Below, one piece after another: positions 43,436 to 52,943 of a stretch of 64,000 nt of DNA (position 1 is its first letter; each line of letters starts with the position of its first letter). The DNA is taken from contig DJWO01000009.1 of the NCBI GenBank assembly GCA_002441005.1, positions 1 through 64,000 on the forward strand, read 5' to 3'. The position numbers and the translations under genes were made by a program. The stretch is from Candidatus Aminicenantes bacterium UBA6228. GTDB taxonomy: Bacteria; Acidobacteriota; Aminicenantia; Aminicenantales; Saccharicenantaceae. The notes beneath the pieces are model-generated. The model made no database searches. It worked only from the letters and a program-made list of their open reading frames with translations, and was not told where the DNA came from.

Positions 43436-45004
43436 ATGGAGGCATGGATGAAGCAGACGATAAAACCCTGCCAATTAACAATTCTATTATTAACATTCGT
43501 GCTCTTTAGCCTGAGTCCAGCTGTGGCTGATGCTTGTGAATCAGGACTGTTTTTTCCCGACAGCAGCCCAATTTCTTCTACAGGCACGGTAAAAGTGGGG
43601 TTGTTCGGCATAGGTCTAAACACCTACTGGGGGCAATTCCCAGGCCTCCATGACCGGCTTGAGGGCTACCTCAAAACTATTGAGAAGAAAATATCAGAAG
43701 CCGGAGGCGGCGAGGTAATTTCGGCCGGGCTGGTGGATACAGTGGAAAAAGCCCGTGAAACAGCTGGAATATTTAGAGCTGCCGGAGTCAGAATAATTTT
43801 TCTTTACGTTTCAACCTATGCCCTGTCTTCAACCGTTCTGCCTGTCATGGAGGAAGCCAGAGTGCCGGTGGTAGTGCTCAATCTCCAGCCGGAAGCAGCT
43901 ATTAATTACGAGTGGTTTAACTCTCTGGGCGACCGCGGCCAGATGACCGGAGAATGGCTGGCTTTCTGTCAGGCCTGCGCCGTGCCTGAAATCGCCAGTG
44001 TTTTTAACCGCTCGGGGATAGATTTTCACTTAGTCACCGGAACTCTTAAAGATCCTGAGGCCTGGCATGAGATTCAGGAGTGGGTTGAAGCTGCCCGGGT
44101 AGCCGAAGTTCTCCATCAGCTGAATCTCGGAATTCTCGGGCACTACTATAACGGCATGCTTGATGTCTATACAGATACCACCCGGTTAGCCGCCAGCTTC
44201 GGTTTACATCTCGAGAATCTGGAAATTGGTCAGCTAATTGAACTCCGTCATCAGGTGAGCCAGAAAGAAATAGCTAACAAAATCCAGGAAATGGAAAAAA
44301 CTTTTAATATTTTACCTGAGGCTTCGAGAGCGGAAATAGAAAGGGCCGCCAGAACAGCTTGTGCTCTGGAGCGGCTGGTAGCTCAGAGGAAACTCGGGGC
44401 GCTGGCCTATTATTACGAAGGAACACCGGGCAGCGAAGAAGAAGATATCGTGACTTCGCTCATTGCTGGCTGCTCGCTTTTAACCGCTAAGCATGTCCCG
44501 ATGGCCGGGGAAGGCGAAGTTAAGAATGCTGTTGCCATGAAAATCATGGATTCTTTTGGCGCCGGCGGTTCTTTTACCGAGTTTTACGCTCTGGATTTCA
44601 AAGAAGGAATTATCCTGATGGGACATGATGGACCCGGGCACATAGCCATTGCTGAGGGCAAGCCCCAGCTCAAGCCCCTCGGCGTCTTTCATGGCAAGCC
44701 GGGCAAAGGTTTGTCCATCGAAATGAAAGTAAAATCCGGCCCCGTAACCCTTCTCTCCGTGGTTGAGACCAGAGACAACCAGCTCAAACTGTTAGTGGCA
44801 GAAGGTGAATCAGTTCCAGGTCCGATTCTCCAGATTGGCAATACCAATAGCCGGTATAAATTCAAGCCCGGGGTAAAAGAGTTTGTTGAGGCCTGGAGCC
44901 AGGAAGGCCCCGCTCATCACTGTGCGGTAGGTGTCGGTCATATCGCTTCTAAAATAAAAAAGCTGGCGGCTATCCTGGGACTAAAGTTTGTCCAGATCAG
45001 CTGA
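43436..45004 (+). CDS. Exported L-arabinose-isomerase-like protein
   Basis: A 522-residue member of the arabinose isomerase superfamily. Residues about 13-33 form a signal peptide ending in SPAVADA. The body opens with KVGLFGIGLNTYWGQFPGL. The four metal/catalytic positions are visible as Glu in AGEGEVK, Glu in SFTEFYALDF, His in MGHDGPGH and His in APAHH/GPAHHCAVGVGH. Normal arabinose isomerases are cytoplasmic, so an exported form is unusual. An ATG at 43448 has GGAGG five bases upstream and is an equally good start. It is divergent from the GH106-like gene. Confidence 0.78.
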   Translation: MEAWMKQTIKPCQLTILLLTFVLFSLSPAVADACESGLFFPDSSPISSTGTVKVGLFGIGLNTYWGQFPGLHDRLEGYLKTIEKKISEAGGGEVISAGLVDTVEKARETAGIFRAAGVRIIFLYVSTYALSSTVLPVMEEARVPVVVLNLQPEAAINYEWFNSLGDRGQMTGEWLAFCQACAVPEIASVFNRSGIDFHLVTGTLKDPEAWHEIQEWVEAARVAEVLHQLNLGILGHYYNGMLDVYTDTTRLAASFGLHLENLEIGQLIELRHQVSQKEIANKIQEMEKTFNILPEASRAEIERAARTACALERLVAQRKLGALAYYYEGTPGSEEEDIVTSLIAGCSLLTAKHVPMAGEGEVKNAVAMKIMDSFGAGGSFTEFYALDFKEGIILMGHDGPGHIAIAEGKPQLKPLGVFHGKPGKGLSIEMKVKSGPVTLLSVVETRDNQLKLLVAEGESVPGPILQIGNTNSRYKFKPGVKEFVEAWSQEGPAHHCAVGVGHIASKIKKLAAILGLKFVQIS

Positions 45005-45118
45005 GTTTTGTCGGCGATTACAAGTGGCTGGAATAACAGCCTAATAAGACAATCTATAAACTCTGTAACTATGTGCCAAAAAGGCTGAAGGCCGAAAACT
45101 GGCTGGTGTAGCCCGTGT

Positions 45119-47446
45119 CTAAGACTGAAGCTTTTGCTTGATTTTCTCTGCTGCCGTCCGCGCCTCCTGCCCCACTTCCGGATCATTACTCAATGACTCG
45201 CAGAACTCCAGCCCGGAAGCACAGGGCAAATTGGGCAGAGTGGACAGAACCAGCTTTTTCTCCTCAGCCCGCCGGCTAAGAGAATAAATTTCCTTAAGAA
45301 AAGCCGTGGCCCCCTCAGGTTGACGATAAGTTTGAGAAGCAGTCAGCCTGACCAGTCCCCTGATGGCCAGGACATTTTCTTTAAGGTCTGAAGTCTTACG
45401 GGCCAATGCCAGAAGATCGTCCAGAGCTTCAACTTCCGGCCAGTCGCTTAGAGCTTTAACAGCTGCCTCTTTAACCGGCGGAGGTGAATCACTCAGGTAT
45501 TTCCTGATGAGCGGTAAAGAACTGCGTTCCCCGATCTTACCTATGACCTGAACCAGTACCGATACTTTTTCTGGATCATTTTCCTTAGCCAGAAGCTGGG
45601 TGAAAAAAGCTGATTTAGAATCTGGCCGGGCTGAATTTTGAGCCCAGATAGCCAGGATGTTGACCAGCTCTTCCCGGTAAGTCTCATCCTGAGTCGAAAA
45701 AGCCACCTCTAAAATTTTATCAGCCAGACTGAGATTGCCAAAAGCCCTGAGGCCGCGGGAGACCAGTGCCCGGTCAGCCGCCGGATTGGAAGCTTCAGCT
45801 AAGAAGAAATCCCGGGCCGCTACCATATTTCTTTCACAGGCAGAGAAAAGCAACTCATTCTTGACTTCCTGGCTGGTTGAGGCGGCCAGAAGCTCCAGAA
45901 TTTTTTGATCCACAGCTTTTTCCGGGAGAAAAACCAGACTTTCGCGGGCAGCGGTTTTTTCGGGCGCCTTAGCCTGAGCCGCCCGCTCCGCCAGAAATTC
46001 TACCGTTGTAGCGTCGCCGACCCGGCCCAGAGTCCTTAAAGCCGCTATTCTCACCGACTCATCTTTCTGGCTGCTTATAACTTTCATCAGAAATTCTCTG
46101 ACCTGAGGTTCTGGATAAGAAGACAGAGCAGAGATAAACTGAATCTGCCTCGGCGGCAAAATGTAATTAAAAGTGCTGAGGAGAGAAGAGAGCTCATCCT
46201 GTTTAAAAAACTCCGCGATTAAGCCGATGGCTGCTGCCTGCAACGGTTCATCTTTTCCCTTCAAGACCGATATCAGAAGGGATTTAGCCTCCGGACCGGC
46301 CGTCAGAATCTTGAGCCGGAAGGCAGCCACTTTCTGGGCCGGTTCGAGTTTAACTCCGAGCAGGAGACCAGAAATTTTCCCGGCTTCTTCCAGCCTGTTT
46401 TCTTTTATCTGCCTCTGAGCTATTCGCACCATTGAATCAACGGCTGCCAGGCGGATTTCTTCATCAGGGGATTGGATATAATTCTTCAAGAGGTTCGTAG
46501 CTTCGGCCCTATTTAAATTGCCCAGGGCTTCAAGGATGCCTGCGGTCGCCGCCGGCGACGGGCCTTTCTTTAAAAGTTTTTCAAAATAAGGGACAGCGGC
46601 TTCAACTCTTCTGCGTCCTAAGCTGCCGATAATTCCTGATAAAAACTCGGGTGATGATTTTTCGAGAGCCTCAAGCAAGGCCCGGTCGGCTTCTTCGCCT
46701 GGAATTCTTTCCAGAACATAACGGGCCGGGTCAGAGGCTTCAGGGTCAGTCAGAAAAGCGGAAAGAACTTTGACCGATTCCGAGCCGGCTATCCAGCTCA
46801 GTGGTTTACTGACCGCTATCCGGCCGTCACGGCTCACCGGCTTCTTGAAAAATTCCAGCAGCTTTTGCTCGGCTTGAAGCTTCAGCCCAAGATCGTCTTT
46901 GATTTTAAATATCAATCTTTCGAGTTGAAGGCTCGGCCCTTCTCCCTGACTGTGATCAAAAGTTTCCAGTGATTTTAACAGGCGGTCAAGTTCGGCCAAT
47001 TCCGTCCTGGCCGCCGAGGTATTCTGTCTTGACTCTCCAGCCACAACCAGCGGAGCAATCAAAAAAGACAAGAGCAGAACAAATGATACGAAAAATGAAC
47101 AAATCCGATTTATCTTGCTAACGTTGTCTGGCCGCCGGCACTTTCTCGGGTCAATATAACTACCATATTTATTATTTAATGAGCCAGTTTTTCGGTCTCT
47201 AAACAAGCCCGGGCACCAGAAGGAAGTTCCGTTGTCCTCAGCACTACAAGCCAGAGGCGGAAATATTTTTATAAAGCGGCACATCCGGGCCGCGCTCAAA
47301 CTCAACCCATCTTCAGCCATTTGGTGAGAAACCTGCTCTACCCTTTTCTCCGGCTCGGTAATTATCAGCTGGCTATTAATTTTCTTCGCTTTTTCGACTG
47401 CTTCCTGACCAGCCATAAAAACTTTTTCCCCAACTTTATCTTCCAT
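45119..47446 (-). CDS. HEAT-repeat protein, probably exported
   Basis: About 775 residues. Starting at 47446 is supported by GAGGAG seven bases upstream. The first 110 residues are not signal-like; a strong hydrophobic segment (FFVSFVLLLSFLIAPLVVAG) comes only at about 125 in the longer numbering, and no ATG, GTG or TTG stands just before it. After it, HEAT-like helical repeats run to the end (LPLIRKYLSD, VKEAAVKALSDW, IRLAAVDSMVRI). Either the protein is a type II membrane protein with a cytoplasmic head, or the true start is non-standard. It follows a Tat-exported Gfo/Idh gene by 27 bases on the same strand. Confidence 0.7.
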   Translation of the reverse strand: MEDKVGEKVFMAGQEAVEKAKKINSQLIITEPEKRVEQVSHQMAEDGLSLSAARMCRFIKIFPPLACSAEDNGTSFWCPGLFRDRKTGSLNNKYGSYIDPRKCRRPDNVSKINRICSFFVSFVLLLSFLIAPLVVAGESRQNTSAARTELAELDRLLKSLETFDHSQGEGPSLQLERLIFKIKDDLGLKLQAEQKLLEFFKKPVSRDGRIAVSKPLSWIAGSESVKVLSAFLTDPEASDPARYVLERIPGEEADRALLEALEKSSPEFLSGIIGSLGRRRVEAAVPYFEKLLKKGPSPAATAGILEALGNLNRAEATNLLKNYIQSPDEEIRLAAVDSMVRIAQRQIKENRLEEAGKISGLLLGVKLEPAQKVAAFRLKILTAGPEAKSLLISVLKGKDEPLQAAAIGLIAEFFKQDELSSLLSTFNYILPPRQIQFISALSSYPEPQVREFLMKVISSQKDESVRIAALRTLGRVGDATTVEFLAERAAQAKAPEKTAARESLVFLPEKAVDQKILELLAASTSQEVKNELLFSACERNMVAARDFFLAEASNPAADRALVSRGLRAFGNLSLADKILEVAFSTQDETYREELVNILAIWAQNSARPDSKSAFFTQLLAKENDPEKVSVLVQVIGKIGERSSLPLIRKYLSDSPPPVKEAAVKALSDWPEVEALDDLLALARKTSDLKENVLAIRGLVRLTASQTYRQPEGATAFLKEIYSLSRRAEEKKLVLSTLPNLPCASGLEFCESLSNDPEVGQEARTAAEKIKQKLQS

Positions 47447-47473
47447 TAGGTTGCTCCTCATTATCTTCTGTCC

Positions 47474-48802
47474 TTATCCGGGCAGACACCACGGATGGCG
47501 GTAAGAACGGCTCAGCAGCCTTTCGGCTTCCGGATCACCGATAATTTTTTCCTTGGCCGGATCCCATTTTATTTTCCGCCCAACTGTCATCGAAATGACA
47601 CTAAGGTGACCGACGCTGGCCGAGCGGTGAGCAACTTCAGCCGGGGTAATTGTTTCTTTCCGGCTCCGGATGCAATCGAGGAAATTCTGATAATGGTCGC
47701 GGCTTTTATAAAGCCTGATTTCTTCCGGGCCAATGATTTCAGTCTGAAGCGAAGCCGGTTCAGCTTTAAACTGGCCACGGTCAACCCAGATCCAGCCCTT
47801 TTCTCCGATCCATTTGGTTCCACTCCAGATCTGCGCATAGCCACCAGCCACAATCATCGGGGTGCCATCGGCATATTTTGCCTCGACCCAGTAGCGGGTA
47901 GGGCTGTTATAAACACCACCTGATGGATACTCACCCCGAGCTTCTATTTCAACCGGTCCTGTCCGGTCCCAGCCCATCCCCCAGTGAGCGATGTCCAGAT
48001 GATGACCGGCCCAGTCCATGAGCTGCCCTCCGCCAAAATCCATGTTCCAGCGCCAGTTCATATGAACCCGCGACCGGCAGTAAGGCCAGTGCGGAGCTGG
48101 ACCAAGCCACAGCTCATAATCGAGTTCGGGCGGAGGCGGTTCGATTCGGTCCTGGCCAAAAGTTCCGGCAAAATCATAATGGCCTTCAGGCAGGCCGACT
48201 TCGATTCTGGTAACTTTTCCTATCCGGCCATTCCGGACAAGTTCCGCTGCCTGGTGGAAATTTTCAACCGAGCGCTGCCAGCTGCCGGTTTGCCAGATGC
48301 GGCCGTATCTTTCGACAGCCTGACACAGTGCCCGGCCTTCAGCCAGGCTATGGGTCAGAGGTTTTTCACCGTAGATATCATAGCCGGCCCGGGCAGCCTC
48401 AATGGCCAGGAGAGCATGCCAGTGATCGGGCACCGCTATGGAGACAGCATCCAGGTCTTTTCTCAGAAAAAGCTGCCTGAAATCGGTGTAGGTCCGGCAG
48501 TCTTGGTGGCCATATTTCCGGTCAACAATGTCTTTGGCCTGAGCTAAGTGATTTTTATCAAGATCACAAACAGCCACCCATTGCACTTCATCTTTGTTGA
48601 GGAAAGCCTCCATGTTGGGCAGACCCATCATGCCAAAACCGATACCGGCCATGACAATCCGGTTGGAAGGAGCCGGCCTTTTTTTATCCAGGCCAAGGGC
48701 TGAAGCCCGGACAATAGCTGGAAAACCGAGGCCAACAGCCGCCGACATCGAAGCTGTTTTTAAAAACTGACGCCGGGAAATTTTTTCTTTCCGCCCACTC
48801 AT
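47474..48802 (-). CDS. Tat-exported Gfo/Idh/MocA family oxidoreductase
   Basis: About 442 residues. The start at 48802 is chosen because AAAGGA lies seven bases upstream; an in-frame ATG at 48817 would place this site inside the gene. The twin-arginine motif SRRQFLK is at about 9-15. The Rossmann turn is GIGFGMMG and the catalytic EKP is intact in GEKPLTHS. The C-terminal half has MDWAGHHLDIAHW. It heads a two-gene set with a HEAT protein, a combination also seen as the Gfo/Idh + HEAT-DUF1080 pair at the left of the window. Confidence 0.87.
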   Translation of the reverse strand: MSGRKEKISRRQFLKTASMSAAVGLGFPAIVRASALGLDKKRPAPSNRIVMAGIGFGMMGLPNMEAFLNKDEVQWVAVCDLDKNHLAQAKDIVDRKYGHQDCRTYTDFRQLFLRKDLDAVSIAVPDHWHALLAIEAARAGYDIYGEKPLTHSLAEGRALCQAVERYGRIWQTGSWQRSVENFHQAAELVRNGRIGKVTRIEVGLPEGHYDFAGTFGQDRIEPPPPELDYELWLGPAPHWPYCRSRVHMNWRWNMDFGGGQLMDWAGHHLDIAHWGMGWDRTGPVEIEARGEYPSGGVYNSPTRYWVEAKYADGTPMIVAGGYAQIWSGTKWIGEKGWIWVDRGQFKAEPASLQTEIIGPEEIRLYKSRDHYQNFLDCIRSRKETITPAEVAHRSASVGHLSVISMTVGRKIKWDPAKEKIIGDPEAERLLSRSYRHPWCLPG

Positions 48803-48976
48803 TATTTTTCCTTTCATTTTTCGCTGTCTGAAGAATTCACTTTCTCTTCATCCCTTTTACTTCAAACCGGAAATTAAATCAAAGAAAAAGACGATTTCTG
48901 GTCATGAAGATGAGGCAAAAGACACTAAGATAAAAGTTAAGAAAGTCAAAATAAAATAAGCTAAGACTGGAAGAAT

Positions 48977-51130
48977 TTAATTGACCGGCGTATTAGAGGT
49001 GCCGGCCAGACCCTGCAGCCGGTTGATTCTTTCTCCGACGCTTTGATAGGTCGGATTCCAGGACTGAATATCGCGATAGATGCCCAGGGCTTTGTCAAAC
49101 TCTTTGTTCTGTTCATAAATCATGCCCAGGTCAAACATCAGAGCAAAATACTGGTCCGTGCCAGGAGCAACCAGCTTAATGGCCCGGTTGAGCCAGCTTT
49201 CCGCTTCTTCCGCATTGCCCTTCAGCCGGTGGCTGTGGCTGATTAAAGTCAGGCATTCCAGCGTTAGATTTTTATCCTTAGCCGCAATATTGAATTCTTC
49301 AATCGCCTCGTCAATCAGGTCCTGTTCCATAAAAGCCAGCCCCAGCTGAAGATGGATCTGGTAATCTTCCTGAGGTATCTTCTCTTTAATACTCTTTTTG
49401 AAATCGCTGACAATCGTCATCAATTCTTTTTCGAATTGAGTGGTTATGCCTGTTTTCTGACGCAAATAGACAGCACTGAGCATAGCCAGCTCGGCCCTGA
49501 TATTTTCCTGCAGATCATAGAATTTCTTTTCACGGCCGTCACTGGTCATGATGGGGATAATGCCGGTATCAGTGAATAAATCAATCGGGCTAATTTTTTC
49601 TTCACTTAAGATCTGCTCTTCCAGTTCAAATTCTGCCCTTCTCCTGGTATCCTTTTCTTCTCTGGCTTTCGGCGGACGGATCACCTGAGTCTCAATTACC
49701 GTCGTCTTTTCAATTTTCCTGATCAAATCTTCCTTGGCCAGACTGGGTTTAAGATTATCAATGTAAGTCAGTTTCTGCTTGAGCAGAGGATCGTTCGGGT
49801 AGCGCATAACCAGACCGTCTATGACCCGCCGGGCCAATCTGATCAGTCCCTCCTGAATATACATATCAGCCTGGGCCAGACCAGCCTGAATTTCTTCTTC
49901 CTCTTCAGCTGACAGGGTCCAGGTTTCGGCTGAAACTTCCTCTTCCTTAATCATTAAGTCCTTTTTCAGTTGCCGGTATTCCTTAGCCAGCTGATCATCA
50001 GCCGGCCGGAATTTAATCAGCTCGGCATAATAAGGAAGCATTTTGCTTTTTTCACCGGTTTTTTTAAATTCTTCTATCAGCCGCTCATCTACCTTTTCCA
50101 GCCGTTCGAAGTCATTGCTTTCCCTCAAAATTTGAGCCAGCTTCTCCATAGTTGCAATATGATCGCTTCTCACAGTCAGGATCAGCCCCAGAAGCCCAAT
50201 AGCTTTATCCTCTTTTCTCTTCTTAACGTAACTGTCAATTAAGGGCTCAAAATATTCGAAAGCCAGGTCAGGGTTTCCTTCAGCCAGATTGATCCTCCCA
50301 ATCTTATAACGGGCATTAACATTCATCGGGTAAAAATTAAGAATCTCAGTAAAAATTTCCTTGGCCGCCTCAAATTTGGCCTCTTCATAATAAAGATTGC
50401 CAAGAAAAGTTAAAGCCTCAAAATCATGAGGGATCAGGCTCAGGACTTCCCGGGCTAATTTCTGGGCCTGCCCGGCCTGTCCTTTTAATCTCAGGACCTG
50501 AGCCAGCCTGAGCCTTGTTCTGGCATTATCCGGGCTCAGTTTATTTGATTCTTTCAGTAATTTTTCGGCTTCGTCAATCTGACCCAGGCTGATCTTAAGA
50601 TCAGCTGCTTTGAGCAGCTCATTAACAGCTTTATCCTGCTGACCATTTAACTTGTAAAGGGCAGCTAACTGAATTCTGATATTGAGATCGTCTTTGTCCA
50701 GCTTGGCAATTTTTTCATAGAGTTCAATCGCCTCTTCAACCTCTTTTTGTCTGAGGAACCTTTCGGCTATCCTCAGGTATTCCTGCTTGGCTTCAGCCAG
50801 AAACCCCTGCCTGGTGTAAAGATCAGCCATTCTAATAAAATAGTCAGGCTGCTCGGGATTCAGACGGCAAATTTTTTTCAGAATAGCCAGAGCCTGAGAG
50901 CTGAGGCTTCTTTTCTCATATTCGTCGGCTACTTTTTCAAAAGCTTTGATAGCTTTATCATCCTGGCCGAGACGGACATATAAATCGCCAACCAGATTAT
51001 TGATGCTAACGTCAGCCAGATCATCTTCCAGGAGCCTTTCATATTCAGCTATGGCTTCCTTCAAGCGGCCGGCCCGGACATACTTCTCCGCCTGCTCGAT
51101 AATCTTCAGACGGTCAATTTTGCCGTTCAT
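48977..51130 (-). CDS. TPR-repeat protein
   Basis: A 717-residue cytoplasmic protein made of tetratricopeptide repeats in two blocks (about 1-370 and 575-710: units such as AIAEYERLLEDDLADVSI, AIELYEKIAKL, AIEEFNIAAKD) with a charged central region at about 380-560. No signal peptide. It overlaps rnhB by four bases, so it is the last gene of that operon. A protein-protein scaffold; its partners are unknown. Confidence 0.82.
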   Translation of the reverse strand: MNGKIDRLKIIEQAEKYVRAGRLKEAIAEYERLLEDDLADVSINNLVGDLYVRLGQDDKAIKAFEKVADEYEKRSLSSQALAILKKICRLNPEQPDYFIRMADLYTRQGFLAEAKQEYLRIAERFLRQKEVEEAIELYEKIAKLDKDDLNIRIQLAALYKLNGQQDKAVNELLKAADLKISLGQIDEAEKLLKESNKLSPDNARTRLRLAQVLRLKGQAGQAQKLAREVLSLIPHDFEALTFLGNLYYEEAKFEAAKEIFTEILNFYPMNVNARYKIGRINLAEGNPDLAFEYFEPLIDSYVKKRKEDKAIGLLGLILTVRSDHIATMEKLAQILRESNDFERLEKVDERLIEEFKKTGEKSKMLPYYAELIKFRPADDQLAKEYRQLKKDLMIKEEEVSAETWTLSAEEEEEIQAGLAQADMYIQEGLIRLARRVIDGLVMRYPNDPLLKQKLTYIDNLKPSLAKEDLIRKIEKTTVIETQVIRPPKAREEKDTRRRAEFELEEQILSEEKISPIDLFTDTGIIPIMTSDGREKKFYDLQENIRAELAMLSAVYLRQKTGITTQFEKELMTIVSDFKKSIKEKIPQEDYQIHLQLGLAFMEQDLIDEAIEEFNIAAKDKNLTLECLTLISHSHRLKGNAEEAESWLNRAIKLVAPGTDQYFALMFDLGMIYEQNKEFDKALGIYRDIQSWNPTYQSVGERINRLQGLAGTSNTPVN

Positions 51131-51759
51131 TCTATCAGCATTCTATCCCTGAAGAGCTTAAAACTCTGCCGGTGAAGCGGACAGGGGCCCAGCTTTTCTA
51201 TGGCCTGATAGTGACCTTCGGTTGCATAGCCCTTATTCTGGCTGAGACCATAACCTGGATACAGCCTGTCCAGAACCTGGAGTAATTCGTCTCTAAAAAC
51301 CTTGGCCACAATCGAAGCCGCCGCTATCGAAAATACTTTCCTGTCTCCCTGGGGCACAGCCACCTGGGGATAATTTATACCTTTTAAGGGGTAGCCGTCA
51401 ACTAAAACCAGCCTGGGTTGCTGGCTGAGATCAGCCAGAGCTCTTTTCATCGCTAACTGGGTAGCCCAGTAAATATTCATCCGGTCAATCTCCTGATGAG
51501 TCGCATAGCCCAGGCCAAAACAACTGGCTACACCCATAATCTTTCCGGCCAGCTCCATTCTTTTAGTCGGAGAAAGGAGCTTTGAGTCGGCTACCTCCCT
51601 GGTCCAGCTCTCCCTCCTCCCCAGGAAAAAAGCCGGCGGGAAGATCACACTGGCCGCCACCACCGGGCCAAACAGCGACCCCCGGCCGACTTCATCCAGA
51701 CCGGCTAAATAATCCAGCCCCTGGTGAAGAAGATCATTTTCAGTCTTGAAACCCATCAT
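51127..51759 (-). CDS. rnhB: Ribonuclease HII
   Basis: A 210-residue enzyme that removes RNA from RNA-DNA hybrids. The catalytic start GLDEVGRGSLFGPVV holds the first Asp and Glu; VDGYPLKG and AKVFRDEL hold the other acids. It is positioned after rplS, as in many genomes, with a terminator hairpin between them. Stop and next start overlap (ATGA). Confidence 0.94.
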   Translation of the reverse strand: MMGFKTENDLLHQGLDYLAGLDEVGRGSLFGPVVAASVIFPPAFFLGRRESWTREVADSKLLSPTKRMELAGKIMGVASCFGLGYATHQEIDRMNIYWATQLAMKRALADLSQQPRLVLVDGYPLKGINYPQVAVPQGDRKVFSIAAASIVAKVFRDELLQVLDRLYPGYGLSQNKGYATEGHYQAIEKLGPCPLHRQSFKLFRDRMLIE

Positions 51760-51774
51760 TTGAGGATAATTTTA

Positions 51775-51803
51775 CAAAAAAATGCCTCTCTGGTCGAGAG
51801 GCC
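51775..51803 (-). terminator. Intrinsic terminator between rplS and rnhB
   Basis: On the minus strand GCCTCTC and GAGAGGC (51784-51790 and 51796-51802) form a seven-pair stem with a five-base loop, followed by seven T. It should end the ribosomal-protein transcript, so rnhB is expressed by read-through or a separate promoter. Confidence 0.8.
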
Positions 51804-51864
51804 GAAGAAATGATTAAATTTAAGTTGAAATTATATCAAAGTTTTTAAAGGAAGATATTATCTA

Positions 51865-52209
51865 TTACTGTTCTTCCTTGAGCTTAGCGGCTTTACCCTT
51901 GAGATCGCGCAGATAATAAAGCTTGGCCCTTCTAACTTTTCCATGGCGGATAACTTCTATCTTTTTAACCATTTTGGAATGCAGGGGAAAAATTCTCTCC
52001 ACCCCGATCCCATAAGATATTTTTCTAACGGTGAAAGTCGCACCCAGGCCTGAACCGCGGCGGGCAATGACGTCGCCTTTAAAGATCTGAATTCTTTCCT
52101 TATCGCCTTCTTTAATCAGAACATGGACTTTGATCGTGTCTCCAACTTTAAATGGTTCCAGGTCCTGGCGGAGCTGTTTTTCTTCAACGGCTTTAATCAG
52201 ATTATTCAT
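51865..52209 (-). CDS. rplS: 50S ribosomal protein L19
   Basis: A 114-residue ribosomal protein. Visible family strings are FKVGDTIKVHVLIKEGDKERIQIFKG in its short form VGDTIKVHV, GVERIFPLHS and RAKLYYLRDL. It is the last gene of the rpsP-khpA-rimM-trmD-rplS operon and overlaps trmD by four bases. Confidence 0.96.
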   Translation of the reverse strand: MNNLIKAVEEKQLRQDLEPFKVGDTIKVHVLIKEGDKERIQIFKGDVIARRGSGLGATFTVRKISYGIGVERIFPLHSKMVKKIEVIRHGKVRRAKLYYLRDLKGKAAKLKEEQ

Positions 52210-52943
52210 GATTCTTTCCTTTCTTTCTGGATTTCAGCTAGAAGCTTTTCTTCCTGAGGAGAAAGCTTCCTGGATTTTAACATATCTGGCCGTTTAGCCA
52301 GTGTTTTTTCTAAAGCTTTTTTTAGCCGCCAGCCGGCTATTTTCTGATGGTCACCAGAGAATAAAACTGACGGAACTTTATAACCGCGAAAGTCTCTTGG
52401 CCTGGTGTACTGGGGAAAATCCAGCAGGCCAGTAGAGAAAGAATCATGCCGGACTGATTCTTCCCGGCCAACCACTCCTGGCACAAATCTGGACACCGCC
52501 TCAACCACTACCGCTGCTGCCAGTTCGCCGCCACTTAGAACATAATCACCGATAGAAATTTCTTCATCGGCTAAATATTCACTGACTCTTTCATCCACAC
52601 CTTCATACCGCCCGCAGATTAAGACCAGCTGCTGATAGCCAGCCAGCTTCTCCGCCAGCTCTGAATTAAAAAGCTTACCCTGGGGAGTCAACAGGCAGGT
52701 TAAGCTCTTGGTTGATTGCTTTATATTTTCAACAGCTTTAAAAACTGGCTCAGGTTTAAACACCATGCCTTCCAGGCCTCCATATGGCCGGTCGTCCACT
52801 TGCCGGTGCTTATCAGTTGTATAATCTCTTAAATCGTGAATTTTGATCTGGATCATCCCTTTGTCCTGAGCCTTTTTTATGATTCCAGCAGAGAATAAGC
52901 TCTCTAAGATCCCGGGGAAGATGGTAATAATATCAAATCTCAT
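52206..52943 (-). CDS. trmD: tRNA (guanine-N1)-methyltransferase
   Basis: A 245-residue SPOUT methyltransferase that methylates G37 of tRNA. The knot motifs are present (LICGRYEGVDERV and IGDYVLSGGELAA). A C-terminal helical domain follows. It overlaps rimM by 11 bases and rplS by four. Confidence 0.95.
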   Translation of the reverse strand: MRFDIITIFPGILESLFSAGIIKKAQDKGMIQIKIHDLRDYTTDKHRQVDDRPYGGLEGMVFKPEPVFKAVENIKQSTKSLTCLLTPQGKLFNSELAEKLAGYQQLVLICGRYEGVDERVSEYLADEEISIGDYVLSGGELAAAVVVEAVSRFVPGVVGREESVRHDSFSTGLLDFPQYTRPRDFRGYKVPSVLFSGDHQKIAGWRLKKALEKTLAKRPDMLKSRKLSPQEEKLLAEIQKERKES

